Shown here piece by piece: positions 26,401 through 35,499 of a stretch of DNA of 64,000 nucleotides. The stretch is from Thermoplasmata archaeon (lineage in GTDB: Archaea; Thermoplasmatota; Thermoplasmata; Thermoplasmatales; Thermoplasmataceae): the NCBI GenBank assembly GCA_021797355.1, contig JAJZZX010000001.1, forward strand, positions 1-64,000, written 5' to 3'. A model generated the notes under the pieces. That model did no database searches, was not told where the DNA came from, and saw nothing but the letters and a program-made list of their open reading frames with translations. The stretch's first letter is position 1. The number at the start of each line of letters is the position of its first letter. The translations under genes and the position numbers were made by a program.

Positions 26401-26752
26401 CAAGGGGAGCAACAAGAATGCCCTCAGTGAGGATTGCCAGACCAACTCTGACTGCCTTCTCTACGGCAATCTTCTTGCCCTGGGAACTGTACATCCTTGC
26501 GACAGAACGGGCAATGTCTATGGATACTTCTTCCCTGGATTTCCTGCTAGCCAAGTCCCTTATTTCCTTGGCAATGCCCCTGATCTCGATAAGTTCCTCT
26601 ATTCTGTCAGCCATGTCGGATGCCAGTGGTATTTCTACCCTATCAACGACGTCCCGGCCAAGCTCTCTTGCCTGCCTTGCAATTTCATACTGCAGCTTTA
26701 CCTCTTTCCAGAGGTATTCCCTGTAGGAGGATAGGTCTCCAGTCTTTATCAT
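23465..26752 (-). CDS. polC: DNA polymerase II (family D) large subunit DP2
   Basis: 1095 residues, the catalytic subunit of the euryarchaeal replicative polymerase. The key NCDGDEDS motif (catalytic Asp residues) and the following RGGLMDAPLVL are intact. Zinc ribbons are CSSCGLETSQPICYQCG in the middle and CTKCNAKYRRV...CLRCG near the end. No intein interrupts the catalytic block, a common insertion place in this family. The small exonuclease subunit DP1 is not in the window. Coupled at both ends by 4-base overlaps to an SCP2-like gene and the GPN GTPase. Confidence 0.97.
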   Translation of the reverse strand: MIKTGDLSSYREYLWKEVKLQYEIARQARELGRDVVDRVEIPLASDMADRIEELIEIRGIAKEIRDLASRKSREEVSIDIARSVARMYSSQGKKIAVEKAVRVGLAILTEGILVAPLEGIADVSIDSNPDGTDYVSVVYSGPIRGAGGTAQALSVLIADVVRRDLGIGSFKATEDEIERYIEEIQAYNRIKHLQYLPTPDEIRQVIVHSPVCIDGEGSEEEEVSGHRDMQRIKTNRIRGGMCLVLCEGLIQKSKKVLKHTEKLGLTEWNFLGNKQEQKGGDAKADAGKSEKFLKDLVAGRPVFGHPGRPGGFRLRYGRSRVNGLAAASIHPASMVIVDRFIAIGSQIKVELPGKAAAVTPSDGIDGPMVLLKSGDHVRVESQEEAEKLLPQIESITDLGEILIAYGDFLENNYKLVPGSFNHDWWKLYLPDDLRASYWDSVPDQFEAVELSLKHGVPLHPRYDYFWHDITRDELSFLRRKLGDSKISGDHLLADNSLKDILVKLGVPYSVSGNELVLAEYYPLIATVGLDIENGAIVHRRGIPDSRDIMEAVNELAGFRIISRSPTRVGSRLGRPEKAGDRKMKPKVHVLFPVENYGDARRSLKNARKNAQGGYQAEVSVRVCSSCGLETSQPICYQCGSVTKSTGKTKKINMDLDQIMESSIARLGIQIPEKLEIKGVKKLMSKDKVSEPIEKGFLRALHDVSTNKDGTCRYDMSDIPITHFKAEEIGLPREKLSELGYDAEKELNEIFPQDIIIPRKSAEYLLNVASFVDDLLVRYYGMAPFYLCSEPKDLIGKLVIGLAPHTSGGILGRIIGFSEASGCYAHPFFHAAKRRNCDGDEDSILLLLDGLINFSREYLPSTRGGLMDAPLVLTVQLNPDEVDKEAMNVDTLWEYPLDFYEAMQEHRAPAEIEETMMTMGARLKKTGSIMGTGFTTGTSDISSGVLVCSYKTIDSMQEKIERQLSLARRLRGVDENDVAARVLNSHFLPDMYGNFRKFFSQEFRCTKCNAKYRRVPLSGRCLRCGNHNLILTIHKGSVIKYMDETVKIASEFNLPWYLNARIDNLVRTIKGTFNMEEPDSEPNPPDLDSYEEEEEA

Positions 26753-27072
26753 GATAACAGCTCTGCCATGAGTAACTTATCCATGAGGGAGGATTTAACC
26801 TTCAGCCTGCCCTGTGAATAGGCCTCCATGGGATCCAGGCTCTTCTCCAGGATCGACCTTATGTCACCTTCAGATATGATCAGAACAATGTCTGGTTTCA
26901 ATTCCCCTCCGGCCGGTGAGAGCAACCCATGGTCAAGAATAAAGTTGATCCTGTCGCCTCCAGTGTCAAGTTGTATAATCCTGGTCAGATTCCTCAGCCT
27001 TTCAGCGGCCGGTGTCCTGTCATTAAGTTTCCTGTTGGCTTTATTCAGTATGAGATCCTGGACAGAGATCAA
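26749..27072 (-). CDS. SCP2-like sterol/lipid-carrier domain protein
   Basis: 107 residues. The second half, [19 protein letters not shown] followed by [22 protein letters not shown], is the typical C-terminal half of the SCP2 fold, which holds hydrophobic ligands in a tunnel. The start is TTG at 27072, overlapping the pyrG stop (TTGA), and its stop overlaps the polymerase D start. It is thus locked in an operon of nucleotide and DNA synthesis, an odd place for a lipid-carrier fold. No ligand can be inferred. Confidence 0.7.
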   Translation of the reverse strand: MISVQDLILNKANRKLNDRTPAAERLRNLTRIIQLDTGGDRINFILDHGLLSPAGGELKPDIVLIISEGDIRSILEKSLDPMEAYSQGRLKVKSSLMDKLLMAELLS

Positions 27073-28679
27073 GCTGTGGCCTCCAGCAGACGCTGCCTGA
27101 AAAGAAGCGCCCTCATTACAAGGTGCTGGTGGATTCTCGAGGGAGCGAGCGGCCTGGATTTGAACTCACTATGATACTGTGAAGCTATCATGTTTTCGTT
27201 GTCTCTGTACTCTGCAATTTCCATTCTTATGCCCTCTTCATCTGTCCCAGAAAATATAAGACCGGCACTGCTGAAAGCATCTATATAGGCTGGATTAACC
27301 TCATACCTGTGCCTGTGCCTCTCATATATTTCATCCTTCCCGTACACTGAATGCGCCAGGGTGTTTGGCCTTATTAGCACCTTTTTTGATCCGAGCCTCA
27401 TTGTCCCTCCCATATCCTTTACCCCCTCCTGTTCGGGTAGAAGATCAATCACAGGATGGGGAGTGTTCTTGTCAAATTCAGTGCTGTTGGCATCCCCAAG
27501 GTGAAGAACATTTCTGGCGAATTCCATTACCGCAACCTGAAATCCAAGGCAAATCCCAAGGAAAGGCACATTGTTCTCACGTGCATACTTTGCTGCTGCT
27601 ATCTTTCCCTCTATGCCGCGGTATCCGAAACCTCCTGGCACCAGTATTCCATGGACATCGGAGAGCTTATCCTGGCTGTTTTTCAGATCATCAGAATTTA
27701 TCCATTTTATGTCAACAGCTATCCCTGTATTTCCAGTTACATGCAGGAAAGCTTCCTTATGGCTCATGTAGGCATCCTGGAGCTCAGTGTATTTACCAAC
27801 GAGGGCTATCCTCACGCGCTCTTTTGGATTCCTTAGGTTCTGCTTATACTCTGCCCACTCGTCGGTGTATTCCTTGCTTTTCAGGCCCAAACGGTTGATT
27901 ATGAAATCCACTATACCTTCCCTTTCCATTATATCAGGAACCAGATAGGCATTTGGTGCATCACTTATGCTTGCAATGCCCTCAAGGGGCACATCGGTGA
28001 ATAGGGATATCCTCTTTTTAGTCTCAAGGGAAAGCTCATTTTTGGACCTGCAGAACAGTATGTCCGGCTGAATTCCGATTTCCCTGAGTGCCTTGACGCT
28101 ATGCTGAGTCGGCTTTGTTTTCTGCTCGTTCATTGCCCCAACTTCAGGCACAAGTGTTACATGGCCAAAGATAACGGAACCAGGCTTTTCTTCACGATTC
28201 AGCTGCCTCAGAGCCTCGAGGAACGGCATTGATTCAATATCGCCCACGGTACCTCCGACCTCAATCAGGACAACGTCATAATAATCCTTGGATGAAACTG
28301 CCCTTATCCTCCGCTTGATCTCATTGGTAATATGGGGAATTATCTGCACGGTGCTGCCCAAGTATTCACCGCGCCTTTCCTTCTCAATAACCTCCTTGTA
28401 GACCTTTCCGGTCGTAATATTGTTGTCCCCAGTCAAGTCTGTCCCAATAAATCTCTCGTAGTTCCCAAGGTCAAGGTCCACCTCACTTCCATCGTCAAGG
28501 ACAAAAACCTCTCCATGCTGGTATGGGTTCATGGTACCAGCATCATAATTCAGGTACGGGTCTATCTTAAGGGCGGTTACCCTTAGCCCATGAGATTTCA
28601 GAAGATGGCCAAGACTGGAAGTTATTGTTCCCTTCCCAAGGCCAGAAATTACGCCTCCAGTAACTACAACGTAATGCAT
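27069..28679 (-). CDS. pyrG: CTP synthase
   Basis: 536 residues. The synthetase domain has [20 protein letters not shown] and [15 protein letters not shown], and the amidotransferase domain has [18 protein letters not shown] (nucleophile Cys) and the closing His-x-Glu (YHSEF). Makes CTP from UTP and glutamine. First gene of a four-gene coupled operon leading to polymerase D, so CTP supply and replication are co-expressed. Confidence 0.97.
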   Translation of the reverse strand: MHYVVVTGGVISGLGKGTITSSLGHLLKSHGLRVTALKIDPYLNYDAGTMNPYQHGEVFVLDDGSEVDLDLGNYERFIGTDLTGDNNITTGKVYKEVIEKERRGEYLGSTVQIIPHITNEIKRRIRAVSSKDYYDVVLIEVGGTVGDIESMPFLEALRQLNREEKPGSVIFGHVTLVPEVGAMNEQKTKPTQHSVKALREIGIQPDILFCRSKNELSLETKKRISLFTDVPLEGIASISDAPNAYLVPDIMEREGIVDFIINRLGLKSKEYTDEWAEYKQNLRNPKERVRIALVGKYTELQDAYMSHKEAFLHVTGNTGIAVDIKWINSDDLKNSQDKLSDVHGILVPGGFGYRGIEGKIAAAKYARENNVPFLGICLGFQVAVMEFARNVLHLGDANSTEFDKNTPHPVIDLLPEQEGVKDMGGTMRLGSKKVLIRPNTLAHSVYGKDEIYERHRHRYEVNPAYIDAFSSAGLIFSGTDEEGIRMEIAEYRDNENMIASQYHSEFKSRPLAPSRIHQHLVMRALLFRQRLLEATA

Positions 28680-28695
28680 CAGAAGATAGAGAATT

Positions 28696-28711
28696 AAAAT
28701 TAATTAATTTT
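28696..28711. promoter_or_regulatory. 16-base perfect AT palindrome at the pyrG promoter
   Basis: AAAATTAATTAATTTT reads the same on both strands and lies 17-32 bases before the pyrG ATG, overlapping the expected TATA position of a leaderless transcript. It could be the core promoter itself or a repressor site in the divergent gap. Confidence 0.4.
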
Positions 28712-28804
28712 TCTCAGCTTCGTTCCTTACTTTTTTCAACATTAAAACAGCTGAACCATGAAATTCTGGAAATGTTTACAATAGTTGTGGATATCCTTTA
28801 GCAG

Positions 28805-30799
28805 GTGTCGGATATTCCTGAGTTGGAGCTGTCAATTCTCTGGGCCATAATGCTTGCCATGGGCTTCGGCATGGCCCTGATCATAATTCTGGCTAGAAGA
28901 GCATCAAATCCTCTCCAGAAGTTGCTGGTGTATCTTTTGCTGGCAATGATGAATGGCATGCTCGTTGGGCCGCTGATCTATCTCCTTTTTCCCGGAATCC
29001 TGACAGTGGAAGGGGCGGTAGAGGCGTCCCTTGCGCTGATGGCCGTTGAGATGATACCGTTCCTATTTTCCTTCGTGAAAGAAGCATTGTCCGGCAAGGA
29101 GGAGGCAAAGCGTTCATTTCTCCTGCCCTTCACAATATTGTTCGTAATCCTTGATGAAATACTCATGAGCCTGGATTTCAACCTTGTAACCTACGGAGCA
29201 TTTTTCCTCTCCTCTATCCATAAAAATGCTGCAGCTGCTTTTGTGGCCTCACTTTCCAGCTACTGGTTTGTATTCCCAATGAGCATGGAGATGTTCCTAA
29301 GCTCTTTTCTACTGGGAAAAGCTTTGCGACCGGCGGAGAAGGTAGTTTTCTGGGTCCAGGCTGCTCTTATGCTTCTGGCACCGACCGCACTTCACAACAC
29401 CCTATGGGTCGCGCTCACAGTATACCTTTCAGGCGCCGTAATGACAGGATTCTTCGTTTTCCTGTTCGAGCACCTTTACAGGGTGCAGGGCATTGACAGA
29501 AACCTTGGGCGATATATCCTGCTGCTCCTGTTAACCTACACCTTAATGATGGCGGGGGTATTCATTTTTCAGGTTTACTCTATTCAGGCACTTTTTGGGA
29601 TGAGCATGGTACTTGACATGGTCATATATCTAAGAGCCATACTGAGGCCTGAACTCTTCACTAAGGGAGGCAAACTGTACTGGCTGGCCGATCGGCGCTG
29701 GTCCTTCCTTTTCCTAGTTCTGGTTTTCTCTGCCGAATTTTTCATGGGTGCGGCATTTGATGCCCAGTATTATGGGCCAGCAGCTTTCATGTCATCAACC
29801 GGCATTGTTGCCCTGGGCTCAGGGATTCTCCAGGACATTCCCATTGCGGTCTATGATTTTTTTATATTCTTCGCGGATGTAAGTCTTTCCAGCTGGTTTC
29901 TGGTCATGATGGGAATAGAGATGGGATCGCTTGTCGTATTCAAGATACAAAGGACAAGGGATCTGGAAACCAAGATCAGGCTCCTGTTGATGCTTCTTGC
30001 ATATGCAATTTACTCAATACTCCTTCCGTCATTCATACTTCCTGATCCTGCAGCGGTGCCGTTTGTAGGATGGTCCATGGGTATCGGTACGGCCGGGGCG
30101 GTTGCACCTGCACTCATAATTCCCATGATATTGACTTATGCAATAAGTGGCATACTGTCGTTGCTCTTCGGCTCTAGGCAGCTCTGTTCAACGTTCTGCA
30201 CTGCACCCGTCATGTACCAGGGCACTTTTTACGATTCCATGAAGAAGTTCAACAGATCGTCGAAGTTGAGCAAATCTCTCACATCTGCCGATAGGCTCGG
30301 TAATCTAGTGTACAGGGTAGTATCAAACCTGGTATACATATCTGTAATAGTGGCAGCGGCAATATCTTGGCTTGATTCCACTGGCCACCTCCATCTGACA
30401 TTTTACGGAACTGATCCAGAATACATGCTGTATCTCTTCTATTTCGGTTTCCTGTGGTATGCTGTCTTCATCCTTATGCCATATCTTGGTTCTTACGGCT
30501 GTATCAATACGGGATACTGCCAGTGGGGTAATTTCAACAGATTTGTTTCAAGGTTTGGTTTCTTCAGGCTCAAGGTAAGGGATCCGAACCAGTGCCTGAA
30601 CTGTCCCACCAAGGACTGTGCTACAGCCTGTCCGGTTGGTAATTATGGCCAACCAGGAAATTTCATCAGGACAGGGGAATACAAGGATTCAAGATGTGTG
30701 GGTATTGGTGATTGCGTCAATGCATGTCCTTACGAAAACATCTTTTACTACGATGTACGCCATTGGCTGAAGGAAAAGATCGGCAGGAATCAGGACTAA
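28805..30799 (+). CDS. Polytopic membrane protein with C-terminal iron-sulfur motifs
   Basis: 664 residues from a GTG start. About a dozen hydrophobic helices fill residues 1-560, with cysteine pairs in LCSTFCTAPV and GCINTGYCQWG facing a polar loop. The last 80 residues hold CLNCPTKDCATACP and CVGIGDCVNACP, ferredoxin-like but with C-x2-C-x4-C-x3-CP spacing in the first and one Cys missing in the second. It resembles NapH/NosR-type membrane electron carriers in plan only. Probably moves electrons between quinol and a soluble partner. It shares its stop with the convergent neighbour. Confidence 0.65.
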   Translation: MSDIPELELSILWAIMLAMGFGMALIIILARRASNPLQKLLVYLLLAMMNGMLVGPLIYLLFPGILTVEGAVEASLALMAVEMIPFLFSFVKEALSGKEEAKRSFLLPFTILFVILDEILMSLDFNLVTYGAFFLSSIHKNAAAAFVASLSSYWFVFPMSMEMFLSSFLLGKALRPAEKVVFWVQAALMLLAPTALHNTLWVALTVYLSGAVMTGFFVFLFEHLYRVQGIDRNLGRYILLLLLTYTLMMAGVFIFQVYSIQALFGMSMVLDMVIYLRAILRPELFTKGGKLYWLADRRWSFLFLVLVFSAEFFMGAAFDAQYYGPAAFMSSTGIVALGSGILQDIPIAVYDFFIFFADVSLSSWFLVMMGIEMGSLVVFKIQRTRDLETKIRLLLMLLAYAIYSILLPSFILPDPAAVPFVGWSMGIGTAGAVAPALIIPMILTYAISGILSLLFGSRQLCSTFCTAPVMYQGTFYDSMKKFNRSSKLSKSLTSADRLGNLVYRVVSNLVYISVIVAAAISWLDSTGHLHLTFYGTDPEYMLYLFYFGFLWYAVFILMPYLGSYGCINTGYCQWGNFNRFVSRFGFFRLKVRDPNQCLNCPTKDCATACPVGNYGQPGNFIRTGEYKDSRCVGIGDCVNACPYENIFYYDVRHWLKEKIGRNQD

Positions 30800-31692
30800 C
30801 TTGCCGCTGGTTTTGCTACACGTTTTGCCCTCCTGTCGGATACAGGGGTAAAAAATCCCAGGACTATCTCAAAATAGAGTACCATTGATGACATCATGGA
30901 TACTGCAAACAGCAGCCATGAGAGTCCAAATGGGTTATGAATGAAAATGGGTTCTATTATGCCGGCAGTTGACAGTACCACTATGAAAATAAACCAGTTA
31001 ACCATACGTTTCTGAGGCTCCGTTATACTATGCCTGTTGCTGTAAACGAAGCTAAGGGCATAGTAAATTGCCAGTATCATTATTACAGAATAAGCAACCA
31101 GCAGAGGCGTAACAAGCACAGATTTTCCAATTATTGCAGGATCGGCAACCTGCATTAGAAGGAGGGAAACTGACACCCTGCGTTCCATTCCAGGTGTGAA
31201 TCTCAGCCAGATGAAATATATCATTTCGGCCAGCATTGGGGCAAGAAAAAGAAAACTAGTAATTGAAAGGCTGAAGTAAGAAAGATAACCAATGAAGCTA
31301 GAGGGCCCGCTGAAATAATAGGCTATAAGGCGCAGAAGAATGGCCATGGATACTTCATTCCACCCGAGTATTAGGGCAAATGCAAGAACGGTTCCTCCCT
31401 TCATTGAATATATTTTCGATTTAACTGCTGTCCAGAGTATGTAAACAATGGATATTGCCATGGATATCATGGATATATTCACTGCAAAAACCACATTGAA
31501 GAACGTCTTCGGCATGGCAATGTAATAGGCTATCGCATCAAACATGCTGCCCATCATCACAAGTAATATTATTGAGACTGAGAAGCTCCTTAATGATAGG
31601 CTGTCTGCATTTTCCCTCATATAAGCTATGATCCAGACGATGAAGGAAGTCATCACAAGTTCTGTGACCAATACCCATGGAAGGTTAAGCAC
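30796..31692 (-). CDS. Polytopic membrane protein, unknown
   Basis: 298 residues with about eight hydrophobic helices and a basic C-terminal tail (DRRAKRVAKPAAS), expected inside. The start is GTG, preceded by a G6 stretch that can act as a ribosome-binding site. No cofactor motif is visible. The stop is shared, through the tetranucleotide CTAA at 30796-30799, with the iron-sulfur membrane protein that points towards it. Confidence 0.6.
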   Translation of the reverse strand: MLNLPWVLVTELVMTSFIVWIIAYMRENADSLSLRSFSVSIILLVMMGSMFDAIAYYIAMPKTFFNVVFAVNISMISMAISIVYILWTAVKSKIYSMKGGTVLAFALILGWNEVSMAILLRLIAYYFSGPSSFIGYLSYFSLSITSFLFLAPMLAEMIYFIWLRFTPGMERRVSVSLLLMQVADPAIIGKSVLVTPLLVAYSVIMILAIYYALSFVYSNRHSITEPQKRMVNWFIFIVVLSTAGIIEPIFIHNPFGLSWLLFAVSMMSSMVLYFEIVLGFFTPVSDRRAKRVAKPAAS

Positions 31693-32072
31693 ATCCCCCC
31701 ATGTTTTTAATCATTATAATCTTACCCGGCTGGGCAGCCATTCCGGCCAGCTAATTATCCAAGATTCTTCCTTCAGCAGGGAAACTAACACGGCTAATGC
31801 TTGTGCCATTTCCTCATTTGCCTCATTTTCGGCTTAACCCCTCACTGTCTGGTGTAAGAAGCGGTTTAATCCCCAATCTCAGGTTCAAGCTCTTCAGGGT
31901 CAAACGTATTATTGTGATTTAAATGGAAGATTTCTCCAAAGGGAGTCCTGCACCAGAGTATGCATTATTTAACTCAACAAAGCCCATTACATTAATTCTG
32001 CTCCCCCAAAGGAGTGGGCTTTATGCAAGGATGGGCGTAAAATTTATACAGAAAACAGAGTCAAAGAAACTG
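31693..32072. other. Intergenic region, no gene seen
   Basis: Holds a hairpin-forming stretch near 31730-31755 (GCTGG...CCAGC) and, at the right end, a TATA-like AAATTTATACAG at 32040-32051, about 27 bases before the VOC gene ATG. An in-frame extension of that gene back to 31923 is possible but does not resemble the family. Confidence 0.45.
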
Positions 32073-32456
32073 ATGGTAAGCAATGACTACGCATTTCGGG
32101 GCATCGATCATGTTCAGCTTGCAGCTCCCGTGGGATGTGAAGAGAAGGCAAGGCAGTTCTACGTGGATATCCTAGGAATGGAGGAAATACCCAAGCCTGA
32201 AAACCTTAGGAGTAGAGGGGGAATATGGCTGAGATGCGGCACAAACCAGATTCATATCGGTGTCGATGGCAACTTCTCGCCGGCAAGAAAGGCTCATCCT
32301 GCAATTGTAGTTGAAAATATAAATACTCTGAGAAGCCGCCTTGAACTCACAGGCATAGAAACCAGGGATGAAGAGCCACTGCCTGGTGCCACGCGTTTCT
32401 ATGCAAACGATCCTTTTGGCAACAGGCTGGAGTTTCTGGAATGGACCGGATTATAA
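32073..32456 (+). CDS. VOC-superfamily (glyoxalase/dioxygenase-like) protein
   Basis: 127 residues from ATG 32073. IDHVQLAAPVG, YVDILGMEEIPKP, NQIHIGVD, HPAIVVENI and YANDPFGNRLEFLEW form the paired beta-alpha-beta modules of a vicinal oxygen chelate fold; the His residues and the final Glu are likely metal ligands. Typical roles are glyoxalase I-like or extradiol cleavage, and the substrate is unknown. A TATA-like box 27 bases upstream suits a leaderless mRNA and supports this start over the earlier one at 31923. Confidence 0.8.
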   Translation: MVSNDYAFRGIDHVQLAAPVGCEEKARQFYVDILGMEEIPKPENLRSRGGIWLRCGTNQIHIGVDGNFSPARKAHPAIVVENINTLRSRLELTGIETRDEEPLPGATRFYANDPFGNRLEFLEWTGL

Positions 32457-32537
32457 TGCCTGTAACATTCCCACTGATATATATGGCTATGAGGATTTCA
32501 TAATGTATACAAGAAACGTTTATCTTACCACATATCA

Positions 32538-33047
32538 ATGACCTCTGAAAATGAACCAGACCTGCTTTTCACATATCTGAAGGAAGATGATCCTTCGAAA
32601 TCCACCATGCTTAAGCTGAAAAGGATGGGCCTTGCAAGGATGGTCCCCCTGAGAGATATACGCATCTCAATGTGCCTGACGCCATTTGCAGGCTCATATA
32701 TTACGAAGGCTGACAGAAGTTTGGCAATTCGCAGGGGCCTGTCTGTCATAGATGGATCATGGAATCTTATTGGCGGCATTGAAGGCATCAGGCTGAAGTA
32801 TCCGCGCAAGCTCCCCCTTCTTGTTCCCGTAAATCCAGTTAACTTCGGCAAGCCTGGAAAGCTATCCTCTGTTGAGGCAATGGCAGCTGCCCTATACATA
32901 CTAGGCTTCAGGGAAACCGGCCTTGGCATCCTGTCCAAATTCAACTGGGGCCAGCATTTCTACACAGTCAATGCAAATCCACTGCAGGATTATGGAGAAT
33001 GCAATGACCAGGAATGCATTGAAAGGGCCCAGAACATGTATTTCTAA
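32538..33047 (+). CDS. tsr3: rRNA aminocarboxypropyltransferase (Tsr3, DUF367)
   Basis: 169 residues. CTSE-like starts vary, but KLKRMGLARMV, MCLTPFAGSYITKADR, IRRGLSVIDGSWN, RKLPLLVPVNPVNFG and LSSVEAMAAALYILGF are the Tsr3 family signature. Tsr3 moves the 3-amino-3-carboxypropyl group of SAM to a small-subunit rRNA pseudouridine. Its stop codon shares the CTAA at 33044-33047 with the opposing PP-loop gene. Confidence 0.92.
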   Translation: MTSENEPDLLFTYLKEDDPSKSTMLKLKRMGLARMVPLRDIRISMCLTPFAGSYITKADRSLAIRRGLSVIDGSWNLIGGIEGIRLKYPRKLPLLVPVNPVNFGKPGKLSSVEAMAAALYILGFRETGLGILSKFNWGQHFYTVNANPLQDYGECNDQECIERAQNMYF

Positions 33048-34465
33048 TTTACCGGAACCCAGCCGGTTTCTGAAAGGATGAAGACTCCTCCGGAGTACTG
33101 CCTGACTATGCCGAGAATTCCATCCCTGTACTTCTCTGGAACTTTCTGGAACGGAATTTCCTCGTCCGGGAGCATATGAATCCCTGGCACGTGCTGGAAT
33201 TTCTCAGGATTCCTTATCTCAATGAAGCCAAGGTTTGATTTCATGAGATTAAGCTCATCTGGATCAAGTTTCATCCTCTCCTTTTCCACATTCTGCTTCA
33301 GGCTTCTTATGGATTCCTCGGAATATTCTATCTTCCTTGGATCGCCGCCTGCGTTCAGGACGAAAAGCAGAATGCCAAGGCACTTTGAGCAGACCCCGCA
33401 TGGAACTATCCTTCCTCCAACGTTCCTGCAAGAGTGGCAGGATCTCTGCAATCTGAACAGTTCAGGGTAGCGGTTTACAAGGATTTTCTCCACAACTGAT
33501 CCGTTGATGGGATATACCGCGGACCAAACAGTGAAGTCTATCCCTTTTCTGTGAAAATAATCAGAAATAAAGCTGTTGAAATCATGTGTCTGGTCATACA
33601 CTTCATAGTAATGCTTAATGGCATGAAAGGGGGGCATCTCCCTTGGATCGTCAAATTCATCGCCCAGCACAGCGCCTGAGATGCCCGTATTTAAGGCTAC
33701 AGGCACCATCGACATTATGTACACTGGAAAAATGAACAGCTGGACAGGATAGGTATCGGTCTTGCTGTTGACCATTTTCTGGTCTATTATCTTCATGTGC
33801 CTGAGTACAAATCTGTAGAATCGGTCCACATTGGACCAAACCTTGTGCACGTTTTTGAAATGCGACATGTAATAATCGTGGGCAGTCTTGGCGGGGAGCC
33901 AGTGGAAGCCAGATTCATTGAAAAAGAAGGCATGAGTTTCAGGGTCCAGCTCCTTAAGCATCCCGTATGAGAGAAGGCTCTCCTTGCCGCCGGAAGAGAA
34001 TACAGCCGCACTTCCTCCGGCTGGCTTAAACAGCCTATCCGAATAATTCTCATTTGCAACAACCTCTGTGATGCCGTCAGCGTTCTGTGGTGTAATGTCC
34101 TCCTCGGATGGAAGGTACTCCTTGCGGTAAAATTCGTACCGCCTCCTTGCAAGCTTATTTACGAAGACTTCACGGTTATTTATCTTTACAAATTCCCTGA
34201 TCGCATCAAGATCAGCCTTTGAAACAGGGAAATCGAGCGTCAGTTTCATTGAAAAAAGCGTGAAGTTTATGACCGGCATGGTCAGCACAAGACCGGCCAG
34301 GTTCCTGTCAACCTCAATGTCATCAGAATAGGTGAACACGACCCTGAACTCCAAGGGGCCGGAACTGGTTTCCAAGGTTATTTTTCCCGTTATTCTGGAT
34401 TTTCCATACTCCTCAGGCGTCACAGTAATATTGGAGAACTCGGTGATGCGATCCAGATACCCCAT
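33044..34465 (-). CDS. PP-loop ATPase-like protein, possibly MurL-related
   Basis: 473 residues. The centre has a PP-loop-like FSSGGKESLLSYGML, and the C-terminal part has CHSCRN...IVPCGVCSKCLG, a four- to five-Cys metal site. PP-loop enzymes activate carboxylates or carbonyls by adenylation. The plan resembles MurL, which inverts the terminal Glu of a muramyl dipeptide in some bacteria, but this is memory-based and moderate. It is the last gene of an operon after a DUF1611 protein and a PLP enzyme. Thermoplasmatales are not expected to make peptidoglycan, so another acidic peptide or amino acid is the likely substrate. Confidence 0.5.
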   Translation of the reverse strand: MGYLDRITEFSNITVTPEEYGKSRITGKITLETSSGPLEFRVVFTYSDDIEVDRNLAGLVLTMPVINFTLFSMKLTLDFPVSKADLDAIREFVKINNREVFVNKLARRRYEFYRKEYLPSEEDITPQNADGITEVVANENYSDRLFKPAGGSAAVFSSGGKESLLSYGMLKELDPETHAFFFNESGFHWLPAKTAHDYYMSHFKNVHKVWSNVDRFYRFVLRHMKIIDQKMVNSKTDTYPVQLFIFPVYIMSMVPVALNTGISGAVLGDEFDDPREMPPFHAIKHYYEVYDQTHDFNSFISDYFHRKGIDFTVWSAVYPINGSVVEKILVNRYPELFRLQRSCHSCRNVGGRIVPCGVCSKCLGILLFVLNAGGDPRKIEYSEESIRSLKQNVEKERMKLDPDELNLMKSNLGFIEIRNPEKFQHVPGIHMLPDEEIPFQKVPEKYRDGILGIVRQYSGGVFILSETGWVPVN

Positions 34466-34467
34466 GA

Positions 34468-35499
34468 TCAGACACTTTCTGCAATCTCTAGCATCTTTTT
34501 TGCTTCAGCATTCAGCGGATCAAATGCCGGAATGCCGAAACGGCCTTCAAGCCTATCAATCTCCTCTGTAACCTCACTATCTGCCATGTTTTCCCTGTTG
34601 ATGGAGATGGCTATCACTTTCCTGTCAGATAGGAGTTCCAGAATCCGGATGTACTTCTCAAGATCCGGTATCCTGAAGTCAGGGAATCCGTCGAAGAATG
34701 TTCTCCTTGGGGCATGCTGAAGTATGATTGCATCAGGCCTCAGGGCACCTATTATTTCAAAACTGCCCGGATAGGCTGGGTGGAGCACAGAGCCCTGGCC
34801 CTCTATGAACATAACATCCGGCTTTTCCTGTTCCCAGGCTTCCAGTGCAACTTTTTCAAGCCCACCTGGAATGAAGTCATTTATCATTGAATCAACAACT
34901 ACAGTGTGCTCAAAGCCCTGCATCCATGCGGTCTGGCCAGTGCCAATCATTGTTGCCTTCACTCCATTGTTTTTCAGAGTGTTTGTAAGAATCACGGCAG
35001 TAGTTCTCTTTCCTATGGCACTATCGGTACCAAGAACCGCAATTCTGTCCGATCCTATTTCCCTGACACGGCCCGTATATGGTGGTTTAAGGTCTCTGAA
35101 CATCTTCCTGACATCCGTAATTGCGCATCCATTCTTTGAGGCAAGCGAGGCAAATTCAGGATCATCGCTTATAAACTCATGCAGCCCGCTAACTACGTTC
35201 ATCTTCATGGAAAGAGCATCAGTTATGAATTTCCTGTATTCCTGTGGGATGTACCCCCCATCTGTAGCTATTCCAACAACAAGTGTCCTTGCCCCAAGTT
35301 GCCATCCTTCTTTGACAGATTCCACAATTGGAATGTTTTTGGCCTTTCCCGTCAGGACTGTTCCGGCATCCTGGCCTGCCTTTGTGCTGTCTATGACAGA
35401 GGTGACTGTGAATCTTCTTGTGTATCTTACCAGCCCATTTGCCGTCTTTCCGTAGGTTGTGCCAAACACTCCCTCGGCAAGAACTACTGCGTTGTCCAT
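34468..35499 (-). CDS. DUF1611 P-loop protein (DgcN-like)
   Basis: 343 residues. The N-terminal Rossmann-like part has ARTLVVGIATDGGYIP and VVSGLHEFI. The C-terminal part has the P-loop GTDSAIGKRTTAV, then MIGTGQTAWMQG, FIEGQGSVLHPAYPG and ILQHAPRR. These are DUF1611 hallmarks. Relatives called DgcN N-acetylate D-glutamate before racemisation. It overlaps the PLP enzyme gene by 16 bases and precedes the PP-loop gene by 2 bases. The substrate here is not known; an amino-acid or dipeptide role is inferred from the operon. Confidence 0.8.
   Translation of the reverse strand: MDNAVVLAEGVFGTTYGKTANGLVRYTRRFTVTSVIDSTKAGQDAGTVLTGKAKNIPIVESVKEGWQLGARTLVVGIATDGGYIPQEYRKFITDALSMKMNVVSGLHEFISDDPEFASLASKNGCAITDVRKMFRDLKPPYTGRVREIGSDRIAVLGTDSAIGKRTTAVILTNTLKNNGVKATMIGTGQTAWMQGFEHTVVVDSMINDFIPGGLEKVALEAWEQEKPDVMFIEGQGSVLHPAYPGSFEIIGALRPDAIILQHAPRRTFFDGFPDFRIPDLEKYIRILELLSDRKVIAISINRENMADSEVTEEIDRLEGRFGIPAFDPLNAEAKKMLEIAESV

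Noticed and set aside
23465-26752. Intein in the polymerase D large subunit
   Set aside because: The catalytic NCDGDED block is uninterrupted, and no splicing motifs or length excess are seen.
31628-31837. 69-codon plus-strand frame before the VOC gene
   Set aside because: It overlaps the start of the opposing membrane-protein gene and has no homology-like pattern or promoter of its own.
34805-35455. 216-codon frame on the plus strand
   Set aside because: It is the antisense shadow of the DUF1611 gene, whose motifs are clear on the minus strand.
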